A stretch of 64,000 nt of DNA, taken from NCBI GenBank assembly GCA_945829425.1, contig CALZUQ010000005.1:18958-82957 (forward strand), written 5' to 3'. The number at the start of each line of letters is the position of its first letter. The stretch's first letter is position 1. The notes beneath the pieces are model-generated. The model searched no databases, was not told the origin of the DNA, and worked only from the letters and a program-made list of their open reading frames with translations. This stretch comes from an uncultured bacterium. GTDB taxonomy: Bacteria > Bacteroidota > Bacteroidia > Bacteroidales > Bacteroidaceae. Shown piece by piece: positions 1 through 8,932 of the stretch. The position numbers and the translations under genes are program-made.

Positions 1-2
1 TC

Positions 3-143
3 AGCGGTGAAGTGAGCAGCGACCTTAAGAGCGTAGAGTTTACTAAAGACACTCCACTCTATGCAGCAATATTCGAACAGGGTGGTGGAGCATTTACCGG
101 CTACATGTGGTTCAATGCTTATGACATCAAGATGCAACGATAA
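3..143 (+). CDS. C-terminal fragment of an unknown protein
   Basis: The reading frame is open from the left edge of the window to a TAA stop and gives 46 residues ending in GYMWFNAYDIKMQR. It is too short for the ORF track because the start lies outside the window. The Gly/aromatic-rich end (QGGGAFTGYMWF) would suit a secreted beta-rich domain, but I do not recognise a family. A strong hairpin follows about 85 bases downstream, which supports this being a true gene end. Function unknown. Confidence 0.55.
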   Translation, partial: SGEVSSDLKSVEFTKDTPLYAAIFEQGGGAFTGYMWFNAYDIKMQR

Positions 144-497
144 ACACTTTACAGACTTCATGTCAAGTCATCGGGAACCATAAGAGTCTGGCTGACATGA
201 AGACGTGAAGAAACACATTCAGGAAAGAGGGTAAGCGCAAAATAAAAATTGGGCTTACCCTCATTTTACCTTAAAGGTTAACTCTCAGATTGCCTTAACA
301 AAGGCTTATGGTTATAGGTTAACAGAAAACAAGCAACACGACAAAGTGAGAACACGATAAGTCACGATCTATAAAACAGGAAAACGACAGGTCTCACTTG
401 CAGCAAGTGAGAAGACAAGATCACATTCTGAAAAGCAGGAAAACAAGAACTACAGAGAGTGACAACACGAATAATCACCTTAATAAAAATTACTCCT
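144..497. other. Intergenic region with three hairpins
   Basis: No gene is visible in this 354-base spacer. It holds an inverted repeat CTTCATGTCA/TGACATGAAG (156-165 and 193-202), the terminator-like hairpin annotated separately, and a near-perfect hairpin TCTCACTTGC-A-GCAAGTGAGA (392-412) that would lie in the leader of the downstream protease gene. No clear TAnnTTTG promoter element was found. Confidence 0.5.
227..262 (+). terminator. Probable intrinsic terminator
   Basis: GAGGGTAAGC pairs perfectly with GCTTACCCTC across a 16-base A-rich loop and is followed by ATTTT. It lies downstream of the partial gene at the left edge and probably ends that transcript. Confidence 0.6.
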
Positions 498-2624
498 ATG
501 AAATTTACTGTTCTATTAACATTATTGGCATTATGCACACCAGCATTCGCCGACCAGGCTCAGCCGGGACTGAAGCAGAAGATAGTGCTGGAAAACGGCA
601 TGGAGGTCATGGCAGAACTCCGTGGCGACGAGTCAGCACATTTCTGGCGTACTGACGACGGCAAGCTGTATCGTATGAGAAGCGGGAAATATGTTTCCAC
701 GTCACTCGAAGAGGTAAGGGAGATATCCATACAGAACCGTAAGCGGTATTTCAACGGTACGACAGCCGACGGAGCACTGAAGACACGCAGCAGCGTGGAC
801 AGAAGCAGCACCGTAGGCAACAAGAAGGGTCTGATTATCCTTGTAGAGTTCAAGAACAAGAAATTCTCCATGGACGACCCGAACGCATACTTTAACCGCC
901 TCGCAAATGAGGAGGGCTTCTCAGAAGGAAAGAACCGCGGCAGCCTCTACGACTATTTCAAGGCTCAGAGCGACGGCAAGTTCCTTCTGAACTTCAACAT
1001 CGTAGGTCCTGTAACGATGCCTAACGACTATGAGTACTACGGTGCAGACTCGGACTACGAGCAAGACAAGAACGTAGGTCAGATGATAGTCAACGCCATA
1101 GGTCAGATATCGTCAAAAGTCAACTGGAAAGAGCTTGACTGGAACGGTGACAACGAGGTGGAGCAGATATACCTCATATACGCCGGAGAGGGACAGTCGA
1201 CAGGCGGTGGAGCAAATACTATATGGCCACACAAGTCGAAGATTGAGTATCAGACCTCAAACGGCAAGCCATACGAAATTGACGGCATGAAGGTGAATAC
1301 ATACGCCTGCTCAAACGAGATAAGAGGACGCTATATTGCCGGTATAGGAACGATATGCCATGAGTTCTCACACTGCCTCGGATATGCCGACCTCTATGAC
1401 ATTTCTGGAAACAGCGGCAACACGAACACGCAGTACGGTATGGGAAGATGGGACCTGATGAGCAGCGGAAGCCATAACGATGACGGATACTGTCCTCCGA
1501 ACTATACAGCTTACGAGAAGATGACGGCAGGATGGATAACACCTACCGTGCTTTCTACAAATCATTACTCCGGAAGGATAAAAAGTGAAACTGACCAAGG
1601 TGAGGCATTCATAGCATACAATGACGCCAACTACAACGAGTATCTCATCATTGACTACCGCGACAAGACGGGCTGGGACGAGAAAACTGCCGGCTCAGGG
1701 TTGATGATAATGCACGTGGACTATGACGACCTGATATTCAAGGCATACAACAGTCCTAATACGCTTCAAAGCGGCATCAACGACCATCAGCGCATGACGA
1801 TATACCACGCAGACCTCACAGCATCGCAGAGCGACGAGTCGACAGACCTTTTCCCATATCTTTCGGAGGGTAGTGTATGGAGGGACATGCTAACAGCAAG
1901 CAGCTCACCATCGATAGTGGCATACAACCAAAGGAACGGAAAGTCAAGCCTCTTAGACATAAAGATCAGCCGTATAAGGAAACACGACGACGGCACGATG
2001 TCGTTCTTCTTCGGAAACCCGGTTCTCGCGGGCGACGAGTTCATCTTTGCAGAGTCATTTGACGGATGTGCCGGAACAGGCGGCAACGACGGAAACTGGG
2101 TGACGCTGCGAACTGCGACAGGTGCTTTCGTGGCAGACAACGAAGGCTGGACAGGAGACTATATGAAAGGTGGATCGACATGCGCACGCTTCGGCTCCAA
2201 AGCAGACAACGCTACGGTGACCTCTCCTGAGATAGCCTTTACAGGCGACTGTGAGCTGTATCTAAAATATGCTGCCTTCGGATCAACGACAACGGCAATA
2301 GAAATCAGCTCTGACAATCCTTCTGTCAAGATAGAGCAGCCGACATTGGAAGTGACGAAGCAGGGGTGGTGGAACGAGGCTACGGTAAAGATTACCGGAA
2401 AGGGCAAGGCAAAGCTGACGTTCAAGCCTAATGGTCCGATGTTCCTTGACGACCTTCTCGTTACTGACCTTTCTTCTACCGGTCTTGAGAACGTCACTAT
2501 CGACACCGTAAAAGAAGGGGCAAAGGGTGTCTATACTCTCTCTGGACAGCGTATAGCAACAGACACAAAGTCACTGCCAAAGGGACTGTACATCATAGAC
2601 GGAAAGAAGACTGTAATAAAATAA
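498..2624 (+). CDS. Secreted M6 family metalloprotease
   Basis: Zinc protease of the M6 (immune inhibitor A-like) family, 708 residues. The zinc motif HEFSHCLGYADLYD (HExxHxxGxxD) starts near residue 288. The N-terminus MKFTVLLTLLALCTPAFA is a clear signal peptide. I start at this ATG, 13 codons inside the track ORF, because the upstream extension would spoil the signal peptide. The last 50 residues (GVYTLSGQRI ... LPKGLYIIDGKKTVIK) resemble the conserved C-terminal tail of many secreted Prevotella proteins, often read as a type IX secretion sorting domain; that is inference. An additional beta domain lies between the catalytic part and the tail. It probably degrades extracellular protein. 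It appears monocistronic, followed by a repeat-rich spacer. Confidence 0.88.
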   Translation: MKFTVLLTLLALCTPAFADQAQPGLKQKIVLENGMEVMAELRGDESAHFWRTDDGKLYRMRSGKYVSTSLEEVREISIQNRKRYFNGTTADGALKTRSSVDRSSTVGNKKGLIILVEFKNKKFSMDDPNAYFNRLANEEGFSEGKNRGSLYDYFKAQSDGKFLLNFNIVGPVTMPNDYEYYGADSDYEQDKNVGQMIVNAIGQISSKVNWKELDWNGDNEVEQIYLIYAGEGQSTGGGANTIWPHKSKIEYQTSNGKPYEIDGMKVNTYACSNEIRGRYIAGIGTICHEFSHCLGYADLYDISGNSGNTNTQYGMGRWDLMSSGSHNDDGYCPPNYTAYEKMTAGWITPTVLSTNHYSGRIKSETDQGEAFIAYNDANYNEYLIIDYRDKTGWDEKTAGSGLMIMHVDYDDLIFKAYNSPNTLQSGINDHQRMTIYHADLTASQSDESTDLFPYLSEGSVWRDMLTASSSPSIVAYNQRNGKSSLLDIKISRIRKHDDGTMSFFFGNPVLAGDEFIFAESFDGCAGTGGNDGNWVTLRTATGAFVADNEGWTGDYMKGGSTCARFGSKADNATVTSPEIAFTGDCELYLKYAAFGSTTTAIEISSDNPSVKIEQPTLEVTKQGWWNEATVKITGKGKAKLTFKPNGPMFLDDLLVTDLSSTGLENVTIDTVKEGAKGVYTLSGQRIATDTKSLPKGLYIIDGKKTVIK

Positions 2625-2720
2625 TCCAACTTTCGCAAGCGTTTGTTGCCGGTAAACAGAGCTTCAAGTCACGCCCCGAAGGGGCAAAAGCACTTAAGAA
2701 AGTTGAATTAGGTTACATAC

Positions 2721-2844
2721 AAAAAGAAGATATACTTACTCTAAAAAGAAGATATACTTAATTTAAAAAGAAGATATACTTACTTTAAAAAGAAGATATA
2801 CTCCTATAGCAAAGTAAGTATATCTTCTTTTTAAAGTAAGTATA
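2721..2844. repeat. 22-bp tandem array with inverted copy
   Basis: Four head-to-tail units of 22 bases, each starting AAAAAGAAGATATACT, occupy 2721-2808. An exact 22-base reverse complement of unit 3 (2765-2786) follows at 2811-2832 and the sequence continues with AAAGTAAGTA. The whole block could fold into a long hairpin when transcribed from either side. Confidence 0.9.
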
Positions 2845-3083
2845 ACGTGAGTTCGATGAATTTGAACTAACAGGAAAGGCGCAACAAGATATATCATCGA
2901 AAGGGTTAATATGTCTTCGTTGGCTGCAAGGTTAATAACCTTTCGGCTGCAAGGTTAATAACCTTTCGGCTGATAGGTTATTAATCTTATCGGCAATGAA
3001 GCCAACTTGCCATGGCAACGCAGCAATGTCCCGCCTCTGTCAGGTAAGTCTTACTGTATGCAGAATTCATCGAACTCACGTTA
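2843..3083. repeat. 20-bp perfect inverted repeat, about 200 bp apart
   Basis: TAACGTGAGTTCGATGAATT at 2843-2862 is repeated as its exact reverse complement at 3064-3083. Both copies lie next to AAGTATA-like sequence. The pair encloses the 23-bp array. It resembles the ends of a small non-autonomous element, but no target duplication was established. Confidence 0.75.
2921..2989. repeat. 23-bp tandem array of palindromic units
   Basis: Three 23-base units (2921-2943, 2944-2966, 2967-2989). The first two contain the palindrome AAGGTTA-A-TAACCTT. The third has drifted (GATAGGTTATTAATCTTA) but keeps the 23-base register. Confidence 0.9.
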
Positions 3084-3110
3084 AATTAAGTATATCTTTT
3101 TCTGTATACC

Positions 3111-6100
3111 TTATTCTATTGTCACTCCCTCTCTTGGTTCGAGGACAGGTATTTCGAATACGAAGCGGGCTCCATGGTTAATGCCCGGCGTATCTTTCGG
3201 ATAGCGTATATCAAGATAACACCTGCCGTTCATCTTTTCAGCTATTATGCGGCATATACTCAATCCGAGACCTGTTCCCTGTACGAATTTTTCCAGTTTT
3301 ACGAAACGCATGAATATTCTGTCTCGCTGCTCCGGCGGCACTCCTGTACCAGTATCTGCTACGGTGAAGCGGAGCATAGGAATGTTATTTATCGTTGTAT
3401 GCCTTACAGAAAGCGTTATACTACCTTCTACAGTATGCTTAATGGCATTGGTAAGATAGTTTATCAGCACCTGTACCATACGCCTTCCATCAGTATATAG
3501 CATGAAATCGTCAGGAACAGCAGATTTATATATCATCTTAACCCCTGCCGGCACGCGGTATTCTACCGTTCCCATGGCAACGAGTGTCATGTCGCTAAGC
3601 TTGGTGTTCTTATACTCTATCGTGTATGTTCCCCTCTCAAGATTACCCATGTTGACGATGTCGTCTATAAGCATGGAGAGGAGGTTTGAGTTGTGAGCCA
3701 CATGCTGTGCGAACCTCTCACGCTCCTCAACGGTGAACGTATCTTCCGGCAATGCGAGAAGCTGTGCAAAGCCAGCGATGGCGTTAAGGGGAGTACGTAT
3801 CTCATGAGACATATTCTGTATGAAGAGGTCCTTACGCTCTGTTGCCGTAATGGCTTCTGCACGTGCGAGAGAAATATCCTTGTTCTTTTGTGCCAGTTTT
3901 TTATATTGCCTCTGGTTTCTCAGCCTCCATGCGTATAGCATGAATATCGCCCCGGCAATGGTACATACTGCAATTATTACCCCAACGACGTAAAGCATCA
4001 GCCTACGTTTCTCTGCCTCCACCTTGTCTGCCAGTGCTCTCGCCGCCTGTGTGTTCAGCGCAATGCGTTGGCTTTCCAGTTCAGCTTTTTGGAGTTGCAG
4101 GTCCCGTTGTCTTGAAAAGTCCTCCATCTGTGCCTTACGCAACATCAGTTTCCTCTGTTCTTTTTCAAGCAGCAGTTTCTGTTCCTGTAGAGCTATCTGG
4201 TTCTGCTGCTCTTCCAGTTGAATAGCGACACTTCTGGCGTGTGCGAGGCTTTTTGCAAGAGAGTCTGTCCCATACATCTGACGCAATGCGAGGAGGTCCG
4301 TTCGCATCACCCGGCTTGTCTCTTCTGCTCTTGCCACTACGAGCGAGTCGCGTATCATCAGCGCACTATGATATCGTTTGAAACGTCTTGCCAAGGCGAG
4401 TTGCAGCCTATAACGTGTTATACGGTTCTCTTCAAGTGTCATGACCTTTAACGCTTTCGCTATATCGCCTTGAAACACCCAGTGATAAGCTCTTGCTATA
4501 TACTCACGAGGAATATAGACAGGTATCATCTTCTTCAAGCTGTCAGCCTGTGCCATGCAGGAATAGTAAAGCAGGGAGTCTTGGTTTGTTCCTGCGCGGA
4601 AAGCCTTTTCGAGATATGCCACAAGTCGCGCATAGTCATTGTTGGCTGTCTTCAACGCCATATTGAGCAAAGAGTCACCATATTGTGAGTAAACAGCATT
4701 TTTTGTTGACCTGAAGATCTCTATAAACACCTGACTGTAGTCCTGCTTTATCTTCAGTTCTTTGTTCAGTTCGAGCACCTTCTCTGCCCATTGCGTCACT
4801 CCACTTGGCTCGTCACGCTCACGGGAAATCATCATACGTGAGAAATACTCATAGAATTCCGCTGTCTTGTTTCCCTTTACCTTCTCCTTATCAAGAAAAT
4901 CAAGAATGCGAAGAGCATGGAAGAAGTCCTTGTCCCTGAGATAACGTTCTATCTCTTCTTTATAAGCGTAATAATAGAAACGGTTTATGCCATATTTCTT
5001 GGCTTCTGTCTTCAGTGCGTCCTCTGCAATATGGAATTCCTGCAATGTCCCGTGCAGTTTATAACTTCTCATCTGAATGCACAGCAACAGGCAATGTCCG
5101 AGAGTGTCTTTTGCTGCCACAGCCTTTTTTACATTCTTGTTGATAATAGACTGCAACATTTTCGGCTGATAATTCACCATGTATGCCTCCATCTGTACAT
5201 CATGTACATACCGTTTCAGCGGTTTGTCAACCACCGCAAGCTCTTCTGCCAGCCCTAACACGAAAGAATCCGCTTCGTTTGTTTTCTTTTTCTCGCCTTT
5301 TCTGTCTTCGTGTACACTTATTGTCTCCTTCGTCACAGTGCTTTTTGAGAAGAAAGTCGACAATGCGCTACGGTTGGCGTAAGATACAGAAGAGAGTAAG
5401 AGGAAAAGGAACACCACGGTCATCATAGCCTGGTATTTCTTCCTTGCCGCCTCTATACGCACCTCCTCCGACTCACGGTCTTCGTCTGTGACATATTCAT
5501 CAGGATTAAGTATGGAGTTGATATGTTCAATTATCTTCTGGCTCTTTTCCTGCACCAATACTCCATATTCCATACGTTCGTCGTCGGTAAGAGTGGTGTT
5601 CGGGTCGGCAAGGATGCGTGAGTATTCCGTAACCTGCCGTAGAGGAATCTGCATCTCCTCAGACATGTTCTTTATAAAGGAGTCACGTCCTTTGGAGGCA
5701 TTTACAGCCTCCTCTCTCAGTTTCTCCTGTCTTGCATTAAGCGCACGCATGTTCGCCGTCATGCGGTTTCCGCTGCGAGCCCAAAGCCACATGAAGAGAG
5801 CCACCATTCCGAGTACTACACAAACGACGGAGAGGATTATTATGCCTATCGTGATCTGCATCCTTTCCTCTTCCATGGCCTTTATGCCGTTCTCCACCTC
5901 ACGGTGTGATATCTCAATGTTCTGCTGCTTGACCCTTGCACTGTCAAGACGCATGGCGTACATCCTCTCACGGCTTTTCTGTTCCAGATGTTTCGCCTGG
6001 TTTTCTGCACGTTCCGACTCTAAGAGCAGTTGCTCTCTGAGCAGCATACTCTTCCTTATCTCCGCCTGTGCCAAAGCAATCTCGTAGTTCTCTGTATAAC

Positions 6101-6914
6101 GAGCGTATTCGAGGTTGCTCTTCTCAACGAGCGCTTCAATCTGCGTTGCGTTGTGTGTAAGGTCGTAGTTGCTTTCCTGCCTATGATACAAATCCGTAGA
6201 GTCTGCGTATCTCATAGCCATATCCCAACGGTGTGTGGTGCGATATATGCTTGAGATGCTTGACACACGCTGTATCTTATTCTTGATTTTATTCAGCACG
6301 ATAACGGCAGAGTCTATGTCGTTTAGGAAGGCATGATGAAACGACTCCGCCCTATTATACATGACATTATGCTTTGCGATATTCTCTGCGGTAGCATAAC
6401 GCTTGTAGTTCTCACGGGCATGCAGATATGTCTTGTACAGTCCTCTACGTCCGGAATAGTCTGCAAGGCATATATACGCCTCAAAGATGTCTTCGTCAGA
6501 CTTTGCCCTGTCGACAGCCTCGTTGACATAGCTGAATCCGGAGACCCTTGACGGGTCGTATTCATACAGCGAGCGGTAAAGAAGTACAAAAAGATGTGAT
6601 ATGCTGTTTCTTACAGGCAGTCCCTTGTCTATCTCAATGGCTTTCAATGCATATTCCTTCGCACTCTCATAGTCTCCGCATTTCACACATTGCTCGCAGA
6701 GCAGGCTATAACTGGCAAACAGTTCATCGGGATTGTTTGTCCGCAAGGCTTTGTTATATACGTCAAGTATAAGAAGCATTGAGGAATCTTTCGTGAGAGA
6801 GCGGTCAAAATACCTTCTGTTGCTCACCGTATCGCTACGGCTCTCTGCACCTTGCGGAATGATGCACAAGGTGAGAAGCATTGCTGCCAGAAAGATATAA
6901 GACAAGTTTTTCAT
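3111..6914 (-). CDS. Fused double sensor histidine kinase with TPR-like domains
   Basis: 1267 residues in two similar halves. Half 1: signal peptide (1-25), helical TPR-like sensor, coiled coil (about 280-350), membrane helix (354-378), then a HisKA-like dimerisation helix in which NMSEEMQIPL replaces NMSHEIRTPL, so Glu419 stands where the phosphorylated His should be. No ATPase domain follows. Half 2: hydrophobic segment 497-514 that still looks like a signal peptide (LLLSSVSYA), a second TPR-like sensor, coiled coil (890-970), membrane helix (973-996), a normal HisKA (NMSHEIRTPLN, His1037) and a HATPase domain (N box NYLTNAIKH, DTGTG, GTGLGLSI). The topology is self-consistent with two periplasmic sensors. 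It looks like a fusion of two neighbouring kinase genes. No response regulator is adjacent. The cognate signal is unknown. Confidence 0.85.
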   Translation of the reverse strand: MKNLSYIFLAAMLLTLCIIPQGAESRSDTVSNRRYFDRSLTKDSSMLLILDVYNKALRTNNPDELFASYSLLCEQCVKCGDYESAKEYALKAIEIDKGLPVRNSISHLFVLLYRSLYEYDPSRVSGFSYVNEAVDRAKSDEDIFEAYICLADYSGRRGLYKTYLHARENYKRYATAENIAKHNVMYNRAESFHHAFLNDIDSAVIVLNKIKNKIQRVSSISSIYRTTHRWDMAMRYADSTDLYHRQESNYDLTHNATQIEALVEKSNLEYARYTENYEIALAQAEIRKSMLLREQLLLESERAENQAKHLEQKSRERMYAMRLDSARVKQQNIEISHREVENGIKAMEEERMQITIGIIILSVVCVVLGMVALFMWLWARSGNRMTANMRALNARQEKLREEAVNASKGRDSFIKNMSEEMQIPLRQVTEYSRILADPNTTLTDDERMEYGVLVQEKSQKIIEHINSILNPDEYVTDEDRESEEVRIEAARKKYQAMMTVVFLFLLLSSVSYANRSALSTFFSKSTVTKETISVHEDRKGEKKKTNEADSFVLGLAEELAVVDKPLKRYVHDVQMEAYMVNYQPKMLQSIINKNVKKAVAAKDTLGHCLLLCIQMRSYKLHGTLQEFHIAEDALKTEAKKYGINRFYYYAYKEEIERYLRDKDFFHALRILDFLDKEKVKGNKTAEFYEYFSRMMISRERDEPSGVTQWAEKVLELNKELKIKQDYSQVFIEIFRSTKNAVYSQYGDSLLNMALKTANNDYARLVAYLEKAFRAGTNQDSLLYYSCMAQADSLKKMIPVYIPREYIARAYHWVFQGDIAKALKVMTLEENRITRYRLQLALARRFKRYHSALMIRDSLVVARAEETSRVMRTDLLALRQMYGTDSLAKSLAHARSVAIQLEEQQNQIALQEQKLLLEKEQRKLMLRKAQMEDFSRQRDLQLQKAELESQRIALNTQAARALADKVEAEKRRLMLYVVGVIIAVCTIAGAIFMLYAWRLRNQRQYKKLAQKNKDISLARAEAITATERKDLFIQNMSHEIRTPLNAIAGFAQLLALPEDTFTVEERERFAQHVAHNSNLLSMLIDDIVNMGNLERGTYTIEYKNTKLSDMTLVAMGTVEYRVPAGVKMIYKSAVPDDFMLYTDGRRMVQVLINYLTNAIKHTVEGSITLSVRHTTINNIPMLRFTVADTGTGVPPEQRDRIFMRFVKLEKFVQGTGLGLSICRIIAEKMNGRCYLDIRYPKDTPGINHGARFVFEIPVLEPREGVTIE

Positions 6915-6939
6915 GAAAGATTTAAGTTTCGGTTAGAAT

Positions 6940-7020
6940 TACACCTTATTATATATAGGCATACGCTATTACATATAGGCATACGCTTTCTCTCTCCAAG
7001 CATACACCTTATTACATATC
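6940..7020. repeat. Degenerate 20-22 bp tandem array
   Basis: About four loosely repeated units, each containing TACACC/TACGC followed by a T-rich stretch and AGGC or AAGC, lie directly upstream of the double kinase gene. The first unit carries the dispersed motif ACACCTTATTATATATAGGC. Confidence 0.65.
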
Positions 7021-7043
7021 TCCCCCTTCACATGTCAAGTCAG

Positions 7044-7691
7044 TTACCTTTTTATATATTGTTTTTGCACCTCTCCGTCATATGTAGGTATTGTCACGTC
7101 TACCGTATCTCCGGCATTGATGTCTTCTGCCGGAACAGAGAAGTACACCCTTACGGAATAATATTCCGGCACCCCATTACGCTCGTGCAGCATTCGGTAG
7201 CAGTACCTCTTTCCTGTCGGCGATGTCTTCACTGTATCGCAAAGCATTGCTATGTTATGGCTGCCGTTATCTTCCGGTGTTCCCGTCTTTATGTCTACTG
7301 TGAGGTTCAGGTATTTTCCGTTCTTGGCATACCATCCACTGACAAAAGTCAGAGGGTCGTCAGCTTTCGGAACGTTCTTCATCTCCTGCCTTGTCTTTGG
7401 TCTCAGCAGCAGCACCTGTTCTGCTGCAACAGGCACGATGTTCACTCCCTCACGCCGGAAGTAGAGCAACGCCCTGTATATGGTGTCAGCCTTCTCCGCC
7501 CACGCTATCGTTGCCGGCTGTATGAAAGACAGGTTTTCGTTCTTGTCTGTTACGACATACGTTATTATCCCTCCGCTCCTTGTCGGCATAGTACACATCT
7601 CGGCTTCCATTCCCGAGATGTTCGCCTCGTCATGTGAGCATGAAGTGAAGAGGACAGCGAATGTCGTAATAAATAAAAAGACATGTCTCAT
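7044..7691 (-). CDS. Lipoprotein, possibly NigD-like
   Basis: 215 residues starting MRHVFLFITTFAVLFTSC, a lipoprotein signal with lipobox FTSC, so it should be anchored in the outer or inner membrane facing the periplasm. The body is beta-rich. The pattern DPLTFVSGWYAKNGKYLNL is similar in style to DPVEIVNSWETVAEDGYMNI of the NigD-like protein at 15.8 kb, so a NigD-type C-terminal sandwich is possible but not proven. Its start overlaps the stop of the upstream acyltransferase gene by 4 bases, which suggests translational coupling as the last gene of the envelope operon. Confidence 0.75.
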   Translation of the reverse strand: MRHVFLFITTFAVLFTSCSHDEANISGMEAEMCTMPTRSGGIITYVVTDKNENLSFIQPATIAWAEKADTIYRALLYFRREGVNIVPVAAEQVLLLRPKTRQEMKNVPKADDPLTFVSGWYAKNGKYLNLTVDIKTGTPEDNGSHNIAMLCDTVKTSPTGKRYCYRMLHERNGVPEYYSVRVYFSVPAEDINAGDTVDVTIPTYDGEVQKQYIKR

Positions 7692-8818
7692 ACTGCGAGT
7701 TTATTTTTTGCAGGGTTGGCATACATGGATATGATACGCTCACGGAGATAAGCCACATCCTTGTTCGGTATGTCTATCTTTGCTATCTGCTTCTGTATAT
7801 AATCCTCAAAACGTTTTTCGTCGGCAGGCGTATATTCCTTCTGATGCTCTCTGTTGCCGTTGAGGATGTCAAGAGCAATATAGTTGCAGGGGAAGAGGCG
7901 GTATCCGCGGTGTATCTCCACGTCCATTCTTCTCGCTACCTCGGCAAAGTATTCACCCTTCGGCATGCCTTTCAGTTCTCCGAGCCATGTGTTTATACAC
8001 GGTGCACACTCATAATGTATGCGTCCTTTGTATCCCATGATGCCTGTCTTCATATTCTCCAGGTCGTCCTGCTTTGTCTTACGGTACGACGGATTGTCAC
8101 GTTTCAGCTGAAACTCCTTAGCTTTCAAGAAGTCACACGGGTCGTATTCGTAAGATATCGACAACGGCACGATATTAAGCTCACTAAGGTCTCCGCCGTA
8201 GCTCAGCATCTTCAGCACAGACTCCTGAGTGCGGTCGTTAGAGTCCTTCGCCCTTCCCTCACGCTGTGCAATCCATATATTCTCCCCTTTCTCTGTCACG
8301 GCATGATGAATATACCTCGACATAAGCATAGAACTCTCAAGGAGTTGCCTCGGTGAGAGTCCACGTTTTACGGTAAACGCCTTGTTCAGCTTTACGAGAG
8401 TCCTTATCCACGGATATATGAGCAGGTTATCGCCTATGGCAATCTCCACGGTATTGTCATAGCCTGACTCCACGAGCTTTACGTCGAGAATGGCAGCGTC
8501 GAGAACGATGTCCCTATGGTTGCTGACATACGTATGACGCGGAGCCTTGTCGGGCAGAGGATGCCCGGCGAAGGTACATCCGTCGGAGCATTTTCTCAGT
8601 ACGTAGTTCACGACGTGTTTCATATACCTCTTCTGGAAATCGAGAGGTGTATTGACGCCGATGAACATTGTCTTTACAATAAACCGTATCAATCCCTTCG
8701 GCAGGGGCACCATGCCTCTGAGCATGGTCATAAACTGCCTGTCGGCAAGCAGTGCCTCGACAGCCGGCTTCACCTCACCGGGCCCATAAGGCCTTATCTC
8801 ATCATAGTTCTCGTTCAT
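7688..8818 (-). CDS. Putative glycerolipid acyltransferase (PlsC-like)
   Basis: 376 residues with the acyltransferase signature NHRDIVLD (HxxxxD family, NHxxxxD) near residue 98 and a second block QREGRAKDSND matching the EGxR-type substrate-binding motif. Such proteins transfer acyl chains to lysophospholipids or related lipids at the inner membrane. It is longer than E. coli PlsC and belongs to the long Bacteroidota form; the exact acceptor cannot be told from sequence. It overlaps the lipoprotein gene by 4 bases and follows ddl after about 110 bases, so all are probably one operon. Confidence 0.75.
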   Translation of the reverse strand: MNENYDEIRPYGPGEVKPAVEALLADRQFMTMLRGMVPLPKGLIRFIVKTMFIGVNTPLDFQKRYMKHVVNYVLRKCSDGCTFAGHPLPDKAPRHTYVSNHRDIVLDAAILDVKLVESGYDNTVEIAIGDNLLIYPWIRTLVKLNKAFTVKRGLSPRQLLESSMLMSRYIHHAVTEKGENIWIAQREGRAKDSNDRTQESVLKMLSYGGDLSELNIVPLSISYEYDPCDFLKAKEFQLKRDNPSYRKTKQDDLENMKTGIMGYKGRIHYECAPCINTWLGELKGMPKGEYFAEVARRMDVEIHRGYRLFPCNYIALDILNGNREHQKEYTPADEKRFEDYIQKQIAKIDIPNKDVAYLRERIISMYANPAKNKLAV

Positions 8819-8932
8819 GTCTGGAAAACGTTTTGGGGTGTTATTATTTATTAGTTGGAACAGTATACGGGTTTGTGTTGTCGTAGTATGTACTGTGGCT
8901 CAGCGTCGGCTCACCACAGAATATCCTGTGGC

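Larger units (their letters stand above)
2625..3110. other. Repeat-dense convergent spacer
   Basis: This 486-base region separates two convergent genes and contains no credible gene. It carries two different tandem arrays (22-bp and 23-bp units), an inverted copy of the first array, and a separate 20-bp inverted repeat. It is the most repeat-loaded spacer in the window. Confidence 0.7.

Noticed and set aside
398-655. 85-residue ORF overlapping the protease start
   Set aside because: It overlaps the real gene in another frame and has no signal or family features.
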